From assembly GCA_963695085.1 (NCBI GenBank), contig CAVOFV010000003.1, forward strand, positions 558,001 through 622,000: 64,000 nucleotides of DNA, read 5' to 3'. Shown in pieces: positions 8,204 to 16,861 of this stretch (its first letter is position 1; each line of letters begins with the position of its first letter). This DNA comes from SG8-30 sp963695085. GTDB lineage: Bacteria; Pseudomonadota; Gammaproteobacteria; Steroidobacterales; Steroidobacteraceae. The translations under genes were made by a program, and so were the position numbers. The notes below the pieces were generated by a model. That model did not search any database. It saw nothing but the letters and a program-made list of their open reading frames with translations, and was not told the origin of the DNA.

Positions 8204-10095
8204 GGCGTCGCCCCGTCAGCCGGCGCCACGATCGTGGCCGTGCCGCGGTCGTAAAGGGCCGCCAGCGCATAGCGCGCCTGTGCAGCGTACTCGGCCAGCC
8301 GGTCCTTCTGCGCCTGCAGCTCGTGCACTGCCAGCGAGGCCAGATACTCGGCCTGCCGTGAACGAGCGACCGCCACGCGCTGTCCCAGGCTGTCGACGCG
8401 CGGCTGCAGTTCGGCGATCCGGCGCGAGAACTGTGTATTGCGTTGCGGCGCCCCGGCCATCGCGCCCGTCACCGCGCGATGGTGGGTGCGCGCATCGAAG
8501 AGCTGTGCGTCGAGCTTGCGCAGGCTGCCGCGGGTGTTCCACGTGCGGACCTTGCCGGCGGCCTCGAGCCGCCACATGAGCACGCCGCGCGCGAGTCGCA
8601 CCTTGTCACGCGCGTCGGCGAGCGCCGGGTCGTCGGCCCGTGCGGCCAGCTCGGCCTCGACAGCCTCGATCATGGCGAGCGTGCGCAGTTCGTCGCCGCT
8701 CGCGAGGGCACTCGAATCGCCAGCCCGCAGCGCGCCGTCGAGTCGCGCCTGCAACGCGTCGCGGCGCGCCTCCAGCGCCCCGATATCTACGCCTCCCAGC
8801 AGCTGCACCGCGGCCGGCATGCGCTGCTCGAAAGCCTGCTGCCGAGCCTCGACCATGGCGGTGAAGGCCTCGAGGCTGTCCGACCAGTGCGCGAGGTTGC
8901 CGTCCAGGAAGTTCAGGGTGCGGTAGTACTTGAGCGCCTCCTGGAACTCGTTGCCGGCCAGCAGGTGATACAGGTAACGCGACTCCGGCGCATCGGGCAG
9001 CGTGCTGAGCTGCCGGAACCAGCCCTGCCGGGTCCCGCGGTCGGCGGCCAGCACGGCCTCCAGCATGCGCCCGGAGTGAATCGCGCCGATCGACTCGTCG
9101 AGGCGGCGCTGTTCCTCGACATAGGCGGCGATCGCCGCCTCGTAGTAGTCCGCGGCCTGGCGGTCGGCCGACAGCCGGGCATAGGCAAAGGGTACCGCCA
9201 GGTACGACTCCTGCACGGCCGCGTCCAGCAGTCCCCGGCCGCGCAACTCGCCCCACGGCGTCAGCGCCTCCGCATAGCGCTGCTCGGCGGCGTCAGCCCA
9301 GCCCGCTCCGAGCAGGGCCTTGCTCGACTGCGGCCCGCTCAGCCGCACGCGCTCCAGGGCGAGCCTGGCAGCGGCCGGTTCACCCGCCTGGAGGTACGCA
9401 TATCCCAGCGCGACATTGGCCTTGTCGCGCAGGGACCTCATTTCCTCGGTCGTCGCCTCGACCTGCCCGGCGGCGCCCAGCAATGCCAGGCCCTGTGCGG
9501 TGCGCCCTGCTCGCACCAGCGCCACGCCGAGGTTGAACTGGCCGAACGCCTGCCAGTCCGCCGGACCCTGCCAGCCCTGCAAGGCGGCGACCGCCTCGTC
9601 GTAAAGGCCCCGGTACATCAGGCCCTGCGCCTGCAACAGCTTGCGCTCGGCCGCCATGGCCGCAGGCAGCGTGTCGCCCGCGTTGCGAAACGCCTCGTCC
9701 GACTGCTCGTAGTAGCCCCGCGCATAGATCACCTTGCCGAGGTGGAACCACGCGCGGTCGCGCACGGCCGGGGCGACGGTCTCGTCATCGAGCAGGCGGC
9801 GGAAGATGTCGGCAGCGCGCGTGTGCTGGCCCAGCGACAGGTACAGGCCCCCCAGCAACAACTCTGCGTCGACGGCGTGCGGCCCAAGGTGGCCCTGCGT
9901 CCGGTAGGTCTCGGTACGCACGATCGCCTCGAAGTACTCGTCCTCGAAGAAATAGAACAGGCTGTCACCGTAGTGCAGACTCTGTACCTGCACCGGCGCG
10001 AGCCCGGTCGCGGACCCGGCTTCCGCACATGGCGCCGGGCCGGCCACGACGGCCGCCACCCCCAACGCAGCCAGTGGGGCAAGCGCCAGCCTCAC
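8200..10095 (-). CDS. Exported TPR protein
   Basis: A 631-residue protein with a signal peptide (about residues 1-25) followed by TPR-like helical repeats through about residue 330. A second half is rich in long charged helices (about 400-600) and may form coiled coil. It starts 4 bases after the small exported protein gene ends and overlaps the larger TPR gene by 4 bases. Two TPR proteins encoded together with a TolQ/TolR-type motor imply a periplasm-spanning complex. No enzymatic motif is visible. Confidence 0.8.
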   Translation of the reverse strand: MRLALAPLAALGVAAVVAGPAPCAEAGSATGLAPVQVQSLHYGDSLFYFFEDEYFEAIVRTETYRTQGHLGPHAVDAELLLGGLYLSLGQHTRAADIFRRLLDDETVAPAVRDRAWFHLGKVIYARGYYEQSDEAFRNAGDTLPAAMAAERKLLQAQGLMYRGLYDEAVAALQGWQGPADWQAFGQFNLGVALVRAGRTAQGLALLGAAGQVEATTEEMRSLRDKANVALGYAYLQAGEPAAARLALERVRLSGPQSSKALLGAGWADAAEQRYAEALTPWGELRGRGLLDAAVQESYLAVPFAYARLSADRQAADYYEAAIAAYVEEQRRLDESIGAIHSGRMLEAVLAADRGTRQGWFRQLSTLPDAPESRYLYHLLAGNEFQEALKYYRTLNFLDGNLAHWSDSLEAFTAMVEARQQAFEQRMPAAVQLLGGVDIGALEARRDALQARLDGALRAGDSSALASGDELRTLAMIEAVEAELAARADDPALADARDKVRLARGVLMWRLEAAGKVRTWNTRGSLRKLDAQLFDARTHHRAVTGAMAGAPQRNTQFSRRIAELQPRVDSLGQRVAVARSRQAEYLASLAVHELQAQKDRLAEYAAQARYALAALYDRGTATIVAPADGATP

Positions 10096-10099
10096 GCGG

Positions 10100-10729
10100 T
10101 TACTCCCACTCCTTGACGATGAACTCCGGCTGCAGCTGGCGAGCGCGGTCGCTGATCTTCAGTTCGACGTACTTGGCTCCGACTCCCTTGTCCAGTTCGA
10201 GCGTCGCGCCCCGCTGGTAGTCGCGCTCATGCGGCCCCTTGCCGGTGAAGAACGCCGTCATTTCGTGCTTGCCCGCCTTCAGGTTGCCAAGCCAGACGCG
10301 GTGCACGCCGCCACGCAGCAGGGCGTCCGCTTCGCGCTGCGTATACAGGTAGTTCGTCACTTCCTTGCCGTCGAGAACGATCTTCACGGAGTCGAGCCCG
10401 AAGAACGTCCCGACGTCCATCGAGACGAAGACCGCAACCTGCGTGTTGGCCGGGAACAGCAACTCCTCCTCGAGCATGAACAGGTCGCGATTGAGGTCGA
10501 CCACGTCCTGCGTGAGCGACTGCACCTCGGAATCCAGGCCGCGGAAGGTCGGCGGTTCCACGCCGCCTGGCGGCACCGCCTCGTCGGCCAGCGCCACCGT
10601 TGCCAGCAGCAGGACCGCCAGGCCCGTCAGCGGCCCACCGCGACGCGCGCGGGCGGCGCATCTGCTGCGGCCGTCCGGCCGGCCTGCAGCCAGCCGCGAG
10701 TGGGCATTGCCCGGACTGTTGATAGACAT
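10100..10729 (-). CDS. Exported protein of unknown function, motor operon
   Basis: The start at 10729 is chosen over an in-frame ATG at 10780 because it has an AAGGGGA ribosome-binding sequence 5-6 bases upstream and lies after the stop of the thioredoxin gene. The product has 209 residues: a basic N-terminus, a hydrophobic segment ending at an ALA-D-type cleavage site (about residue 50), a short helical stretch, then a beta-rich domain (about residues 85-209) that looks Ig-like or PEGA-like. No function is recognised. It sits tightly between the thioredoxin gene and the first TPR gene. Confidence 0.6.
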   Translation of the reverse strand: MSINSPGNAHSRLAAGRPDGRSRCAARARRGGPLTGLAVLLLATVALADEAVPPGGVEPPTFRGLDSEVQSLTQDVVDLNRDLFMLEEELLFPANTQVAVFVSMDVGTFFGLDSVKIVLDGKEVTNYLYTQREADALLRGGVHRVWLGNLKAGKHEMTAFFTGKGPHERDYQRGATLELDKGVGAKYVELKISDRARQLQPEFIVKEWE

Positions 10730-10739
10730 CTGCGTCCCC

Positions 10740-11252
10740 TTATTCATCCAGAAGCATGCGCAGTTCGCCGAGCGCCGCACGCTCGTCGCGCGAATCGGAC
10801 TCGCCGTGCACGAACCGCACGGCGCCGGACCGGTCGATCAATACGGTGGTCGGCAGGCCCTGCAGGCGGTAGGCCTTGCTCACCGACTTGGTCGAATCGA
10901 GCAGCTGCGGAAAGGCGGCGCCGACCGCGTCGGCGACGGCCCGCGCCGGGTCGGCCGTTTCATCGACCGTCACGCCCAGGACCTGGAACCCGGCATTGCC
11001 GTACGCGCCGGCCAGCCGCTGCAGTCGCTCGAGTTCCCGCCGGCAGCCGCCGCACCAGCTCGCCCAGAAGACGACGGCGACGACGTCTCCGCGATACTCG
11101 GACAACCGGTAGTTGTAGCCGTCCAGCGCCTTCAGGGCGAAGTCCGGCGCGGCGCGCGCCTCCGCAACGGCCACCTGCGCGCCACCGCCGGCAAGGAAGA
11201 GCGACACGCCAATCAGCAGCGCCGGCGCAAATCGGGACAAGACGACATACAT
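10740..11252 (-). CDS. TlpA-family thioredoxin-like protein
   Basis: A 170-residue protein with an N-terminal signal or anchor (about residues 1-30), then an AhpC/TSA-thioredoxin fold with the active-site motif WCGGC and the cis-Pro loop LPTTV near residue 133. TlpA/ResA-type proteins reduce disulfides in the periplasm, often on c-type apocytochromes. It is the first gene of the minus-strand motor operon. Heme-binding exported proteins are encoded just upstream on the same strand, so a role in keeping their CXXCH cysteines reduced is plausible (inference). No clear Shine-Dalgarno sequence precedes the ATG. Confidence 0.85.
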   Translation of the reverse strand: MYVVLSRFAPALLIGVSLFLAGGGAQVAVAEARAAPDFALKALDGYNYRLSEYRGDVVAVVFWASWCGGCRRELERLQRLAGAYGNAGFQVLGVTVDETADPARAVADAVGAAFPQLLDSTKSVSKAYRLQGLPTTVLIDRSGAVRFVHGESDSRDERAALGELRMLLDE

Positions 11253-11394
11253 CGGGTAAAAGTGCCACAGCCGCGACGAATGCGGCTGCGAGGCATGTCG
11301 CGTTTCAGCTACGCCCCGCCGACCACCGCGCGGATAGTCTATCAGTCGCCCGTTTCGCGGCCGGATCGTGCCGTTCCCGGACTGCGCGATGCGC

Positions 11395-12996
11395 TCAGAC
11401 GATGCGCCCGTTCACGATCGGGCTGAAGGCGGTCAGGCTGTCCTGCAGCGCAGGCGCGCCCAGCCCGTTGGTCCGGAACAGCGACGAGAACTGGCCCTGC
11501 TCGCCGTGCAGTGCAAGGTAGTTCAGCACCACCGTCTCGACCAGCAGGTTGACGGCGTTGGCTGCCGGCGTGGAGGACGTCTCCACCGATCCGTCGGACC
11601 GGAACCAGCCGATCTGCCGGTGCTGCTCTGCCGAGCGGCCGTCGCCCGTGAACAACTGCGGGCGGCCGCGGGGGTTGTAGACGAGGAAGAAAGACGCCGC
11701 GGTCTGCTGGTTGTCACCGGACCATGAATACTTGCCGCGCCCGTTCGCCGAGTTGTCCATCTGGCCATTGGAAGACAGGGACCCGTCGCTGAACACGTAC
11801 AGCATCAACGGCACGCCGCGTCGCGCCGCATACTCGAGACAGGCTCCCATGCAGCGGCCTGCGCGCAGGTCGCGGAGTTCGCCGGTCGCGCGGGTGCCGT
11901 CGTGGTAGTCGTAGCCGCCCATGGTGATCGTGCCGGCGCCGGCGAAGCCGTTCACCACCAGCTTCATGACGGCCGCGGTCTTGCGGAATTCCGCGTCGCC
12001 GTCGAACTCGGCGCGGCTGAAGATGCCGCCGCCACCCACGATGTCCGGGTCGAGCTCGGGATTCAGCGCCGACGGGTCGCCGTAACGGTCGGTCAGGTCT
12101 GCCGCCTTGACGTAGTTGCAGCGCACCAGGTCCTTGATGACGTCGTCACGGGTGATGCCGGTGCTGACGCGGGCGAGCTTGCGGTCGGACAGGCGCTGGA
12201 TCGATTCCATCACCGCCACGGCATCATCCTGGGCGAGCAGGCCGACCAGCTTGCCGGTGTCGACGAGGCCGGTGACGTCGCTGGTCCGGTCGACCTTGGT
12301 CGGGCGCACCGACGGGTCCACCATTGCAGCCGGCGACATCGAGTTCCCGCCTGATTCCGAACTGCGCGAACCGATCAGCGTCAGCAATTCTCCGTCGGCG
12401 CCGGCCCGGTAGATTCCGTACATCGGGTTGTGCGGGTTGTTGCCCGTGTCGTTCTCGGAGCGCGCGGGAATCAGCGCACCGTCGATTGCGGCGGCGGTGG
12501 CCGGCGTGACACGTTCCATGATGCCGCGCAGGAACGCGCTGTCGGAGTGGAAACGCAGGCCAAGCCTGTCGTCGACCCAATTGTTCGTCGGACTGCCCGG
12601 ATTGGGCGCACCCGGAACCATGTCGCCGGGCAGGCCCAGCTTGGCGTAGCCAGCCGCGCTCAGGAAGTCGAGTTGCCCGCCCTGGCCACCGACGATCACG
12701 TTGGACCCGACCATGTTGGCGCCACCCGCCAGGTCGATGCAGATGAAGGGGATCTTGCCCGCCCCCTGGACCGCGATGCCGCAGCTCTGCTTGAGCGCCT
12801 GCAGATCGGCCGAGAGCGCGGCTTCCGCCGCCCGCGGGTTCGCGAACAGCCCGAAGGCCGTCGGCGCGATGACCGTGGCCGCGCCGCTCATGAGTCCCTG
12901 GGCAATGAACTGCCGTCGCGTGACCGGCACCGGGTGATCCGGATGCCTGAGCGGCTCATGCGGTTGAAGTGGCCCGCGGGTGCGTTTCCTGACCAT
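11395..12996 (-). CDS. Tat-exported protein, DUF1501-like, unknown function
   Basis: 533 residues from the ATG at 12996, which has AAGGGA 8 bases upstream; the open frame continues into the upstream gene. The N-terminus carries a twin-arginine signal (TRRQF, residues 26-30) followed by a hydrophobic stretch, so the protein should be folded before export. The body is Gly/Asn-rich, with segments such as the DLAGGANM region near residue 90. It resembles the Tat-exported DUF1501-type proteins found beside cytochrome-domain proteins in many environmental bacteria, but I cannot prove the family by eye. It follows the LamG/heme lipoprotein gene by 37 bases on the same strand. Confidence 0.6.
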   Translation of the reverse strand: MVRKRTRGPLQPHEPLRHPDHPVPVTRRQFIAQGLMSGAATVIAPTAFGLFANPRAAEAALSADLQALKQSCGIAVQGAGKIPFICIDLAGGANMVGSNVIVGGQGGQLDFLSAAGYAKLGLPGDMVPGAPNPGSPTNNWVDDRLGLRFHSDSAFLRGIMERVTPATAAAIDGALIPARSENDTGNNPHNPMYGIYRAGADGELLTLIGSRSSESGGNSMSPAAMVDPSVRPTKVDRTSDVTGLVDTGKLVGLLAQDDAVAVMESIQRLSDRKLARVSTGITRDDVIKDLVRCNYVKAADLTDRYGDPSALNPELDPDIVGGGGIFSRAEFDGDAEFRKTAAVMKLVVNGFAGAGTITMGGYDYHDGTRATGELRDLRAGRCMGACLEYAARRGVPLMLYVFSDGSLSSNGQMDNSANGRGKYSWSGDNQQTAASFFLVYNPRGRPQLFTGDGRSAEQHRQIGWFRSDGSVETSSTPAANAVNLLVETVVLNYLALHGEQGQFSSLFRTNGLGAPALQDSLTAFSPIVNGRIV

Positions 12997-13033
12997 AGCC
13001 TGTGTCCCTTGAATGATCCTGGTGCCCGATGTG

Positions 13034-15499
13034 CTACTGCAGCAGCGTGCTGGCGCCACCGAGCACCGCTGCACACGTTGCCTTGACCACGGTGGCGGTG
13101 CGATTGGCCGCACAACCCGCGCCGCAGGCCGTCAGCCGCGCAATGAGGTTGTCCATTTCGGTGCGAACCTCGGCGGATGACGGCTGGGTCGCCAGCCCCG
13201 CTCCGACCGCCCTCGCGAACAGCGGGCCGACCACGAGGTCGCGCTCCGCCGGCGTGTCGAAGGCCTGTCCGGCCGGCGCGTTGAAGTCGAAGCCCGGGAA
13301 GTAGGCCGCACGGCGCGCCGGGTCATCGACCAGCGAATTGCAGTATTCGATCGAAAGCTGCGCAACGCCCACCTGGTGCGAGGACAGGAAGCCCTCGATG
13401 TTCTCGACCGTCGGCAGCTGCTCGCGCACCAGGTCGTAGGTCGCGGAGGCGGCCGGGTCGCTGCGTGGCACGCCGGTCACCTCGGCCATCGTGGCGGAGA
13501 TTTCCTCGAATGTGCGCAGGCCGATTTCCGGCAGCGCTGCGCCATCCGGTGGCGGCGGCGGCGCCAGCGGAGCGGGTTCCGTATGGACGTTGGTCAGGCC
13601 GCCGAGCTGCTCGAAGGTCAGGAAGAACTGGTCGAGGGCCGGTCCCTTGTCGAGTGCGATGACCGTGCCGACGTCCGAGAGGGGGAATCCGCCGGTTGGC
13701 GCATAGCCGCCGGCAGTCACCACCGTGTCGAGCGAAACATAGGCCTGTCCCACCCTGGCCTCTGCGCCATTGATTCCGATCCGCATGCCGCGGATCCGCA
13801 ATCCGTCGGGACGCGCGGTGGCGTCGAGACTGATGAGCACCGGCTTGTCGAACAGGTACGAGTAGCTGTCGAACTGGCTGACCTCGAACATGACGTAGGC
13901 CTGCGGCGAATTCACCAGGTGTGACACGCTGAACAGCAGGTAGAAGCGTTCACCCACGCCGGCGTCGAAATTCTGCCGTATCTGGTCGAGGTTGAGCGCC
14001 CGGTTGTGGATCGCCACGAGGCGCATGACGCCCCGCCACTGGCGGTCGTTCGACACTTCGTTGCCGAACACCACGGCAAAGGTGTCGTTCCAGTCGGCCA
14101 GCGTGCCGCCGGCCTGCTGGTCGCCGGTGCTGACCAGCGTGCCGTTGACGTACAGCCTGCGGCCGTTCGCGGGGTCGTAGGTCGCCACGACATGCTGCAA
14201 TGTCGCCTGCAGCACTTCGTCGGCCGAGGGCGTTGACAGTTCGGGCGTGCCGTTGGCCCCCGTCGTGCTGCTGCGGTTCAGGAAATCGTAGTCATACATC
14301 GTCTGGCCCAGCGTGAAGTTCCGCGCCGCGGTGCCGCCCGAGTAGCTGACGATGTAGGCGTTCTCCTGCACGACGTTGGCGGGCGCGACCCAGGCCTCGA
14401 TCGAGTATTCCCCGCTTGCGGTGATCAGGTTGTGCAGCTTGCGGCTGGTGGCCGTCGGCCCCTGCAGCTTGCCACTGCCCACATTCACGCCCCAGCCGCC
14501 GACCCAGCTGACGCCGCCGGACATGGTCAGGTTGATGGCGGGCTCGACGCCGCTGGTGTCGTAGGCAACGGTGCCGGTGCCGGTCTTGAACTCGTACAGG
14601 GCTACCAGCGCGCTGTCGTGCCGATTGCCACCGCTGGCAATCGTTCCGTCATAGAGCGCGAGCGCTTTCGACAGCACCAGCGCGGGATCGACCTGGGTCA
14701 GCGGAATCTGGGCGGCGAACGCCCGGATCGCGTTTTCCATCTCGGTGGAGTTCTGCGCGCAATTGCTCCAGCAGTTGTGGAACTCGTTGCGCAGCCGCAG
14801 GACCAGCCGTGAATTCTCCGGCGCATCGAGATTGATCTTGGCGCGGACGGCCGCGTAGGCGATGTCCGGGTCCGCCTCGGCGAAGAAAGGCGACTGCGGC
14901 AACGTCGCCGAGGACGCGTGGCAACGCGCGCAGTATTGCCTGAGCAACGGGTGCACCATGGATGCGAAGGCGGCGGAACTGGCCGGGAACGACTTGGTCG
15001 CCCCGACGTCGCGCAGCGGCGGCGCAATCAGCTGGATCTGCCGCGTGCCGCCGATGGTTGCGCCCGCCCAGTTGCGGATCCATGCCGTCAGCTGGTCCGC
15101 GCAGGCCGCGTTGCTCGCCAGCCAGCAATGGTGCCCGCCGCCGACCTTGCCGACCATGCGTGAACCGGCCGGATCGCCGAGGGTGACCACGGTGTTGGCG
15201 GCCTGGTAGGCGGTGTTGATGTCGCCGCCATGCACGAACTGCGGTGACTGGCCGCCCGTGCCATGGCAGGACCCGCAGCGGTTGCTGCCCTGCAGGTTGT
15301 CCCACAGGTTGACCTTGAAGGCCTGCACGTCCTGGCTTGCCGGCGCCGGCCCCTGGTAGCCCGCCGCCGGTGGCGCGGAGGTGACGGCCGCCTGCTCGGT
15401 TGGCGCTCCGCCGCCGCAACCTGCGGCAAGCAGCGCCAGCGTGACGATCAACGATGCAGCGGCAGCGCCGCGCAGCGAACGAATGTTGGTGCCGGTCAT
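13034..15499 (-). CDS. Lipoprotein with two cytochrome-c-like modules and a LamG domain
   Basis: 821 residues from the ATG at 15499, which has a near-perfect GAGGAGG upstream. A lipobox (LLAAGC, C28) anchors it. Two similar modules follow: CGSCH (C75-H79) with a later H-x-C-W (123-126), and CARCH (C190-H194) with H-x-C-W (241-244). Both look like short c-type heme domains. Around residues 330-500 is a LamG/concanavalin-type jelly roll. The C-terminal third (about 520-821) is unrecognised and has Cys-rich ends. It lies 10 bases after the 393-residue heme protein gene and before the Tat-exported protein gene. Probably a surface or periplasmic redox/adhesion protein. Confidence 0.8.
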   Translation of the reverse strand: MTGTNIRSLRGAAAASLIVTLALLAAGCGGGAPTEQAAVTSAPPAAGYQGPAPASQDVQAFKVNLWDNLQGSNRCGSCHGTGGQSPQFVHGGDINTAYQAANTVVTLGDPAGSRMVGKVGGGHHCWLASNAACADQLTAWIRNWAGATIGGTRQIQLIAPPLRDVGATKSFPASSAAFASMVHPLLRQYCARCHASSATLPQSPFFAEADPDIAYAAVRAKINLDAPENSRLVLRLRNEFHNCWSNCAQNSTEMENAIRAFAAQIPLTQVDPALVLSKALALYDGTIASGGNRHDSALVALYEFKTGTGTVAYDTSGVEPAINLTMSGGVSWVGGWGVNVGSGKLQGPTATSRKLHNLITASGEYSIEAWVAPANVVQENAYIVSYSGGTAARNFTLGQTMYDYDFLNRSSTTGANGTPELSTPSADEVLQATLQHVVATYDPANGRRLYVNGTLVSTGDQQAGGTLADWNDTFAVVFGNEVSNDRQWRGVMRLVAIHNRALNLDQIRQNFDAGVGERFYLLFSVSHLVNSPQAYVMFEVSQFDSYSYLFDKPVLISLDATARPDGLRIRGMRIGINGAEARVGQAYVSLDTVVTAGGYAPTGGFPLSDVGTVIALDKGPALDQFFLTFEQLGGLTNVHTEPAPLAPPPPPDGAALPEIGLRTFEEISATMAEVTGVPRSDPAASATYDLVREQLPTVENIEGFLSSHQVGVAQLSIEYCNSLVDDPARRAAYFPGFDFNAPAGQAFDTPAERDLVVGPLFARAVGAGLATQPSSAEVRTEMDNLIARLTACGAGCAANRTATVVKATCAAVLGGASTLLQ

Positions 15500-15509
15500 C
15501 TCCGCCTCC

Positions 15510-16691
15510 TCACTGGCCCATGCAATAGGCGGCTGTATCGGCAAACACGCCCTTCAGGCGGTAGCCGCCTGAACGGAATGACGAAACCATCGCCCCGACC
15601 CGCGCGCGGTCGGCTGAATTGTTCGGGGAACGCAGGCAGACCGCGCGGAACACCTTCTCGACCTGGCAGCTGGCGAAAGCGTCGGTGTTGCCCAGCTCGA
15701 CGCCCAGCGACCTTGCGCCGGCGCCGCTGCCGGGCAGGCTCGCGCTCCATCCCAGCAGGGCATTCGGCCCATTGCGCCAGTAGTTGATCCAGCTGTCGTT
15801 GGGCGTCACGTAGCCCGTCCTGAAGGTATCGGCGTTGATCGAGTACTTTGGGCGCACGGCGCCTGCGGTGTAGAGGAGCCGGCCCTGCGCCTCGTCATAG
15901 TCGTAGTAGGCGAAAGCCTGCGCCATCGGGTCCATGCCCGCGTGGCAACCCACGCAGTTGTTCAGGAACAGGCGGCTGTCGCCGCCGGGGCTGCGGCTGA
16001 TGTCCTGCCGGATGCGATCCACCGGACGCGAGGTGTCGTTGATCTCTTCCAGTTCCGTGCACAGGTGATTGAGCAGGGTGAAGCGGAACATCGCGCGGTT
16101 GGTGCCCGCGACGAAGAACGCCTGCGCGGCGGCCCGCGTCGTCATGACACCCGCGGCAGCTTCCGCAGGCACGCCGTACGTCGCCGACTGGACGCGCCGT
16201 TCGAGATTCGCCTTGAGGTCGATATGGCGGCGATCCATTTCCTCGTAGTGGGCGTTGCTGGCCGGCGAAACCGCCGGCAGGCCCAGGCCGCTGCCGCCGA
16301 CATACAGCAGGTCCGCCGACAGCAGCTCGTTCATGGGCAGGTCGTCACGCACCATGCCGATGAACGTGGCGGTGTAGTCGTTGAGCGGCGCAAACACCGT
16401 CTGGTCGCGATTGGTCCAGGGCGTCGCGAGGTTCTTCAGGGTTACGGAATAGAATGAGGGATGTTCCATCGCGCGATTGGCAGCGTCGCCGGTCCGGCCC
16501 GCGGCAATGTCGGCTTCCATGGCTGCCAGGACCGCGGAGTCGGGCGGCACGCCGGCGATCCGGTCGTGCATCTGCCTGGCCTGCTCGCGCGGTCCCGCCT
16601 CGGCCACACCCGCCAGCAAGGTCGCGATCGCCAATGCCGTCACGGCGCGGCGGAACGCGTCAGCGATCGGCATTCGGAAATCATTTTTCAT
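15510..16691 (-). CDS. Exported single-CXXCH protein, DUF1588/DUF1592-like
   Basis: 393 residues from the ATG at 16691 (GGAG 7 bases upstream), with a cleavable signal peptide (about residues 1-32). One heme-binding motif CVGCH (C246-H250) is followed by A-G-M-D-P-M. That arrangement is typical of the cytochrome-like domains (DUF1588/1585 group) found next to DUF1501 proteins. The region before it, about residues 110-230, is helical. It is the first gene of the three-gene set that ends at 11395. A candidate promoter lies at 16734-16762. Confidence 0.7.
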   Translation of the reverse strand: MKNDFRMPIADAFRRAVTALAIATLLAGVAEAGPREQARQMHDRIAGVPPDSAVLAAMEADIAAGRTGDAANRAMEHPSFYSVTLKNLATPWTNRDQTVFAPLNDYTATFIGMVRDDLPMNELLSADLLYVGGSGLGLPAVSPASNAHYEEMDRRHIDLKANLERRVQSATYGVPAEAAAGVMTTRAAAQAFFVAGTNRAMFRFTLLNHLCTELEEINDTSRPVDRIRQDISRSPGGDSRLFLNNCVGCHAGMDPMAQAFAYYDYDEAQGRLLYTAGAVRPKYSINADTFRTGYVTPNDSWINYWRNGPNALLGWSASLPGSGAGARSLGVELGNTDAFASCQVEKVFRAVCLRSPNNSADRARVGAMVSSFRSGGYRLKGVFADTAAYCMGQ

Positions 16692-16733
16692 TTCTGTGCT
16701 CCACACACGTCCTGCGATCCGACTTCGGGGTCG

Positions 16734-16762
16734 ACTATATCGACACGGTCTAAGGTAGGTAA
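16734..16762 (-). promoter_or_regulatory. Candidate sigma70 promoter for the heme/LamG operon, with a dyad over the -10
   Basis: On the minus strand a TTACCT (16757-16762) and a TATAGT (16734-16739) are separated by 17 bases. Transcription would begin about 36 bases upstream of the ATG at 16691. A 5-bp inverted repeat GTCGA/TCGAC (16730-16744) spans the -10 box and could be an operator half-site pair. It lies in the divergent gap between the two heme-protein gene sets. Sequence-only prediction. Confidence 0.4.
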
Positions 16763-16861
16763 TGTCTCCGATTGACTACACCCCGAAGCAAGCGCGTTCG
16801 GGCCAGGCTCGTACAGGATGGAATCACGTATAGGCTGCGTGCGGCCCGGAGTTGAGAACAC

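Noticed and set aside
11268..11288. 7-bp inverted repeat followed by a short T-run on the minus strand, upstream of the TlpA gene
   Set aside because: The arms are short, the T-run is only four bases and it sits within 20 bases of the start codon. Too weak to call a terminator.
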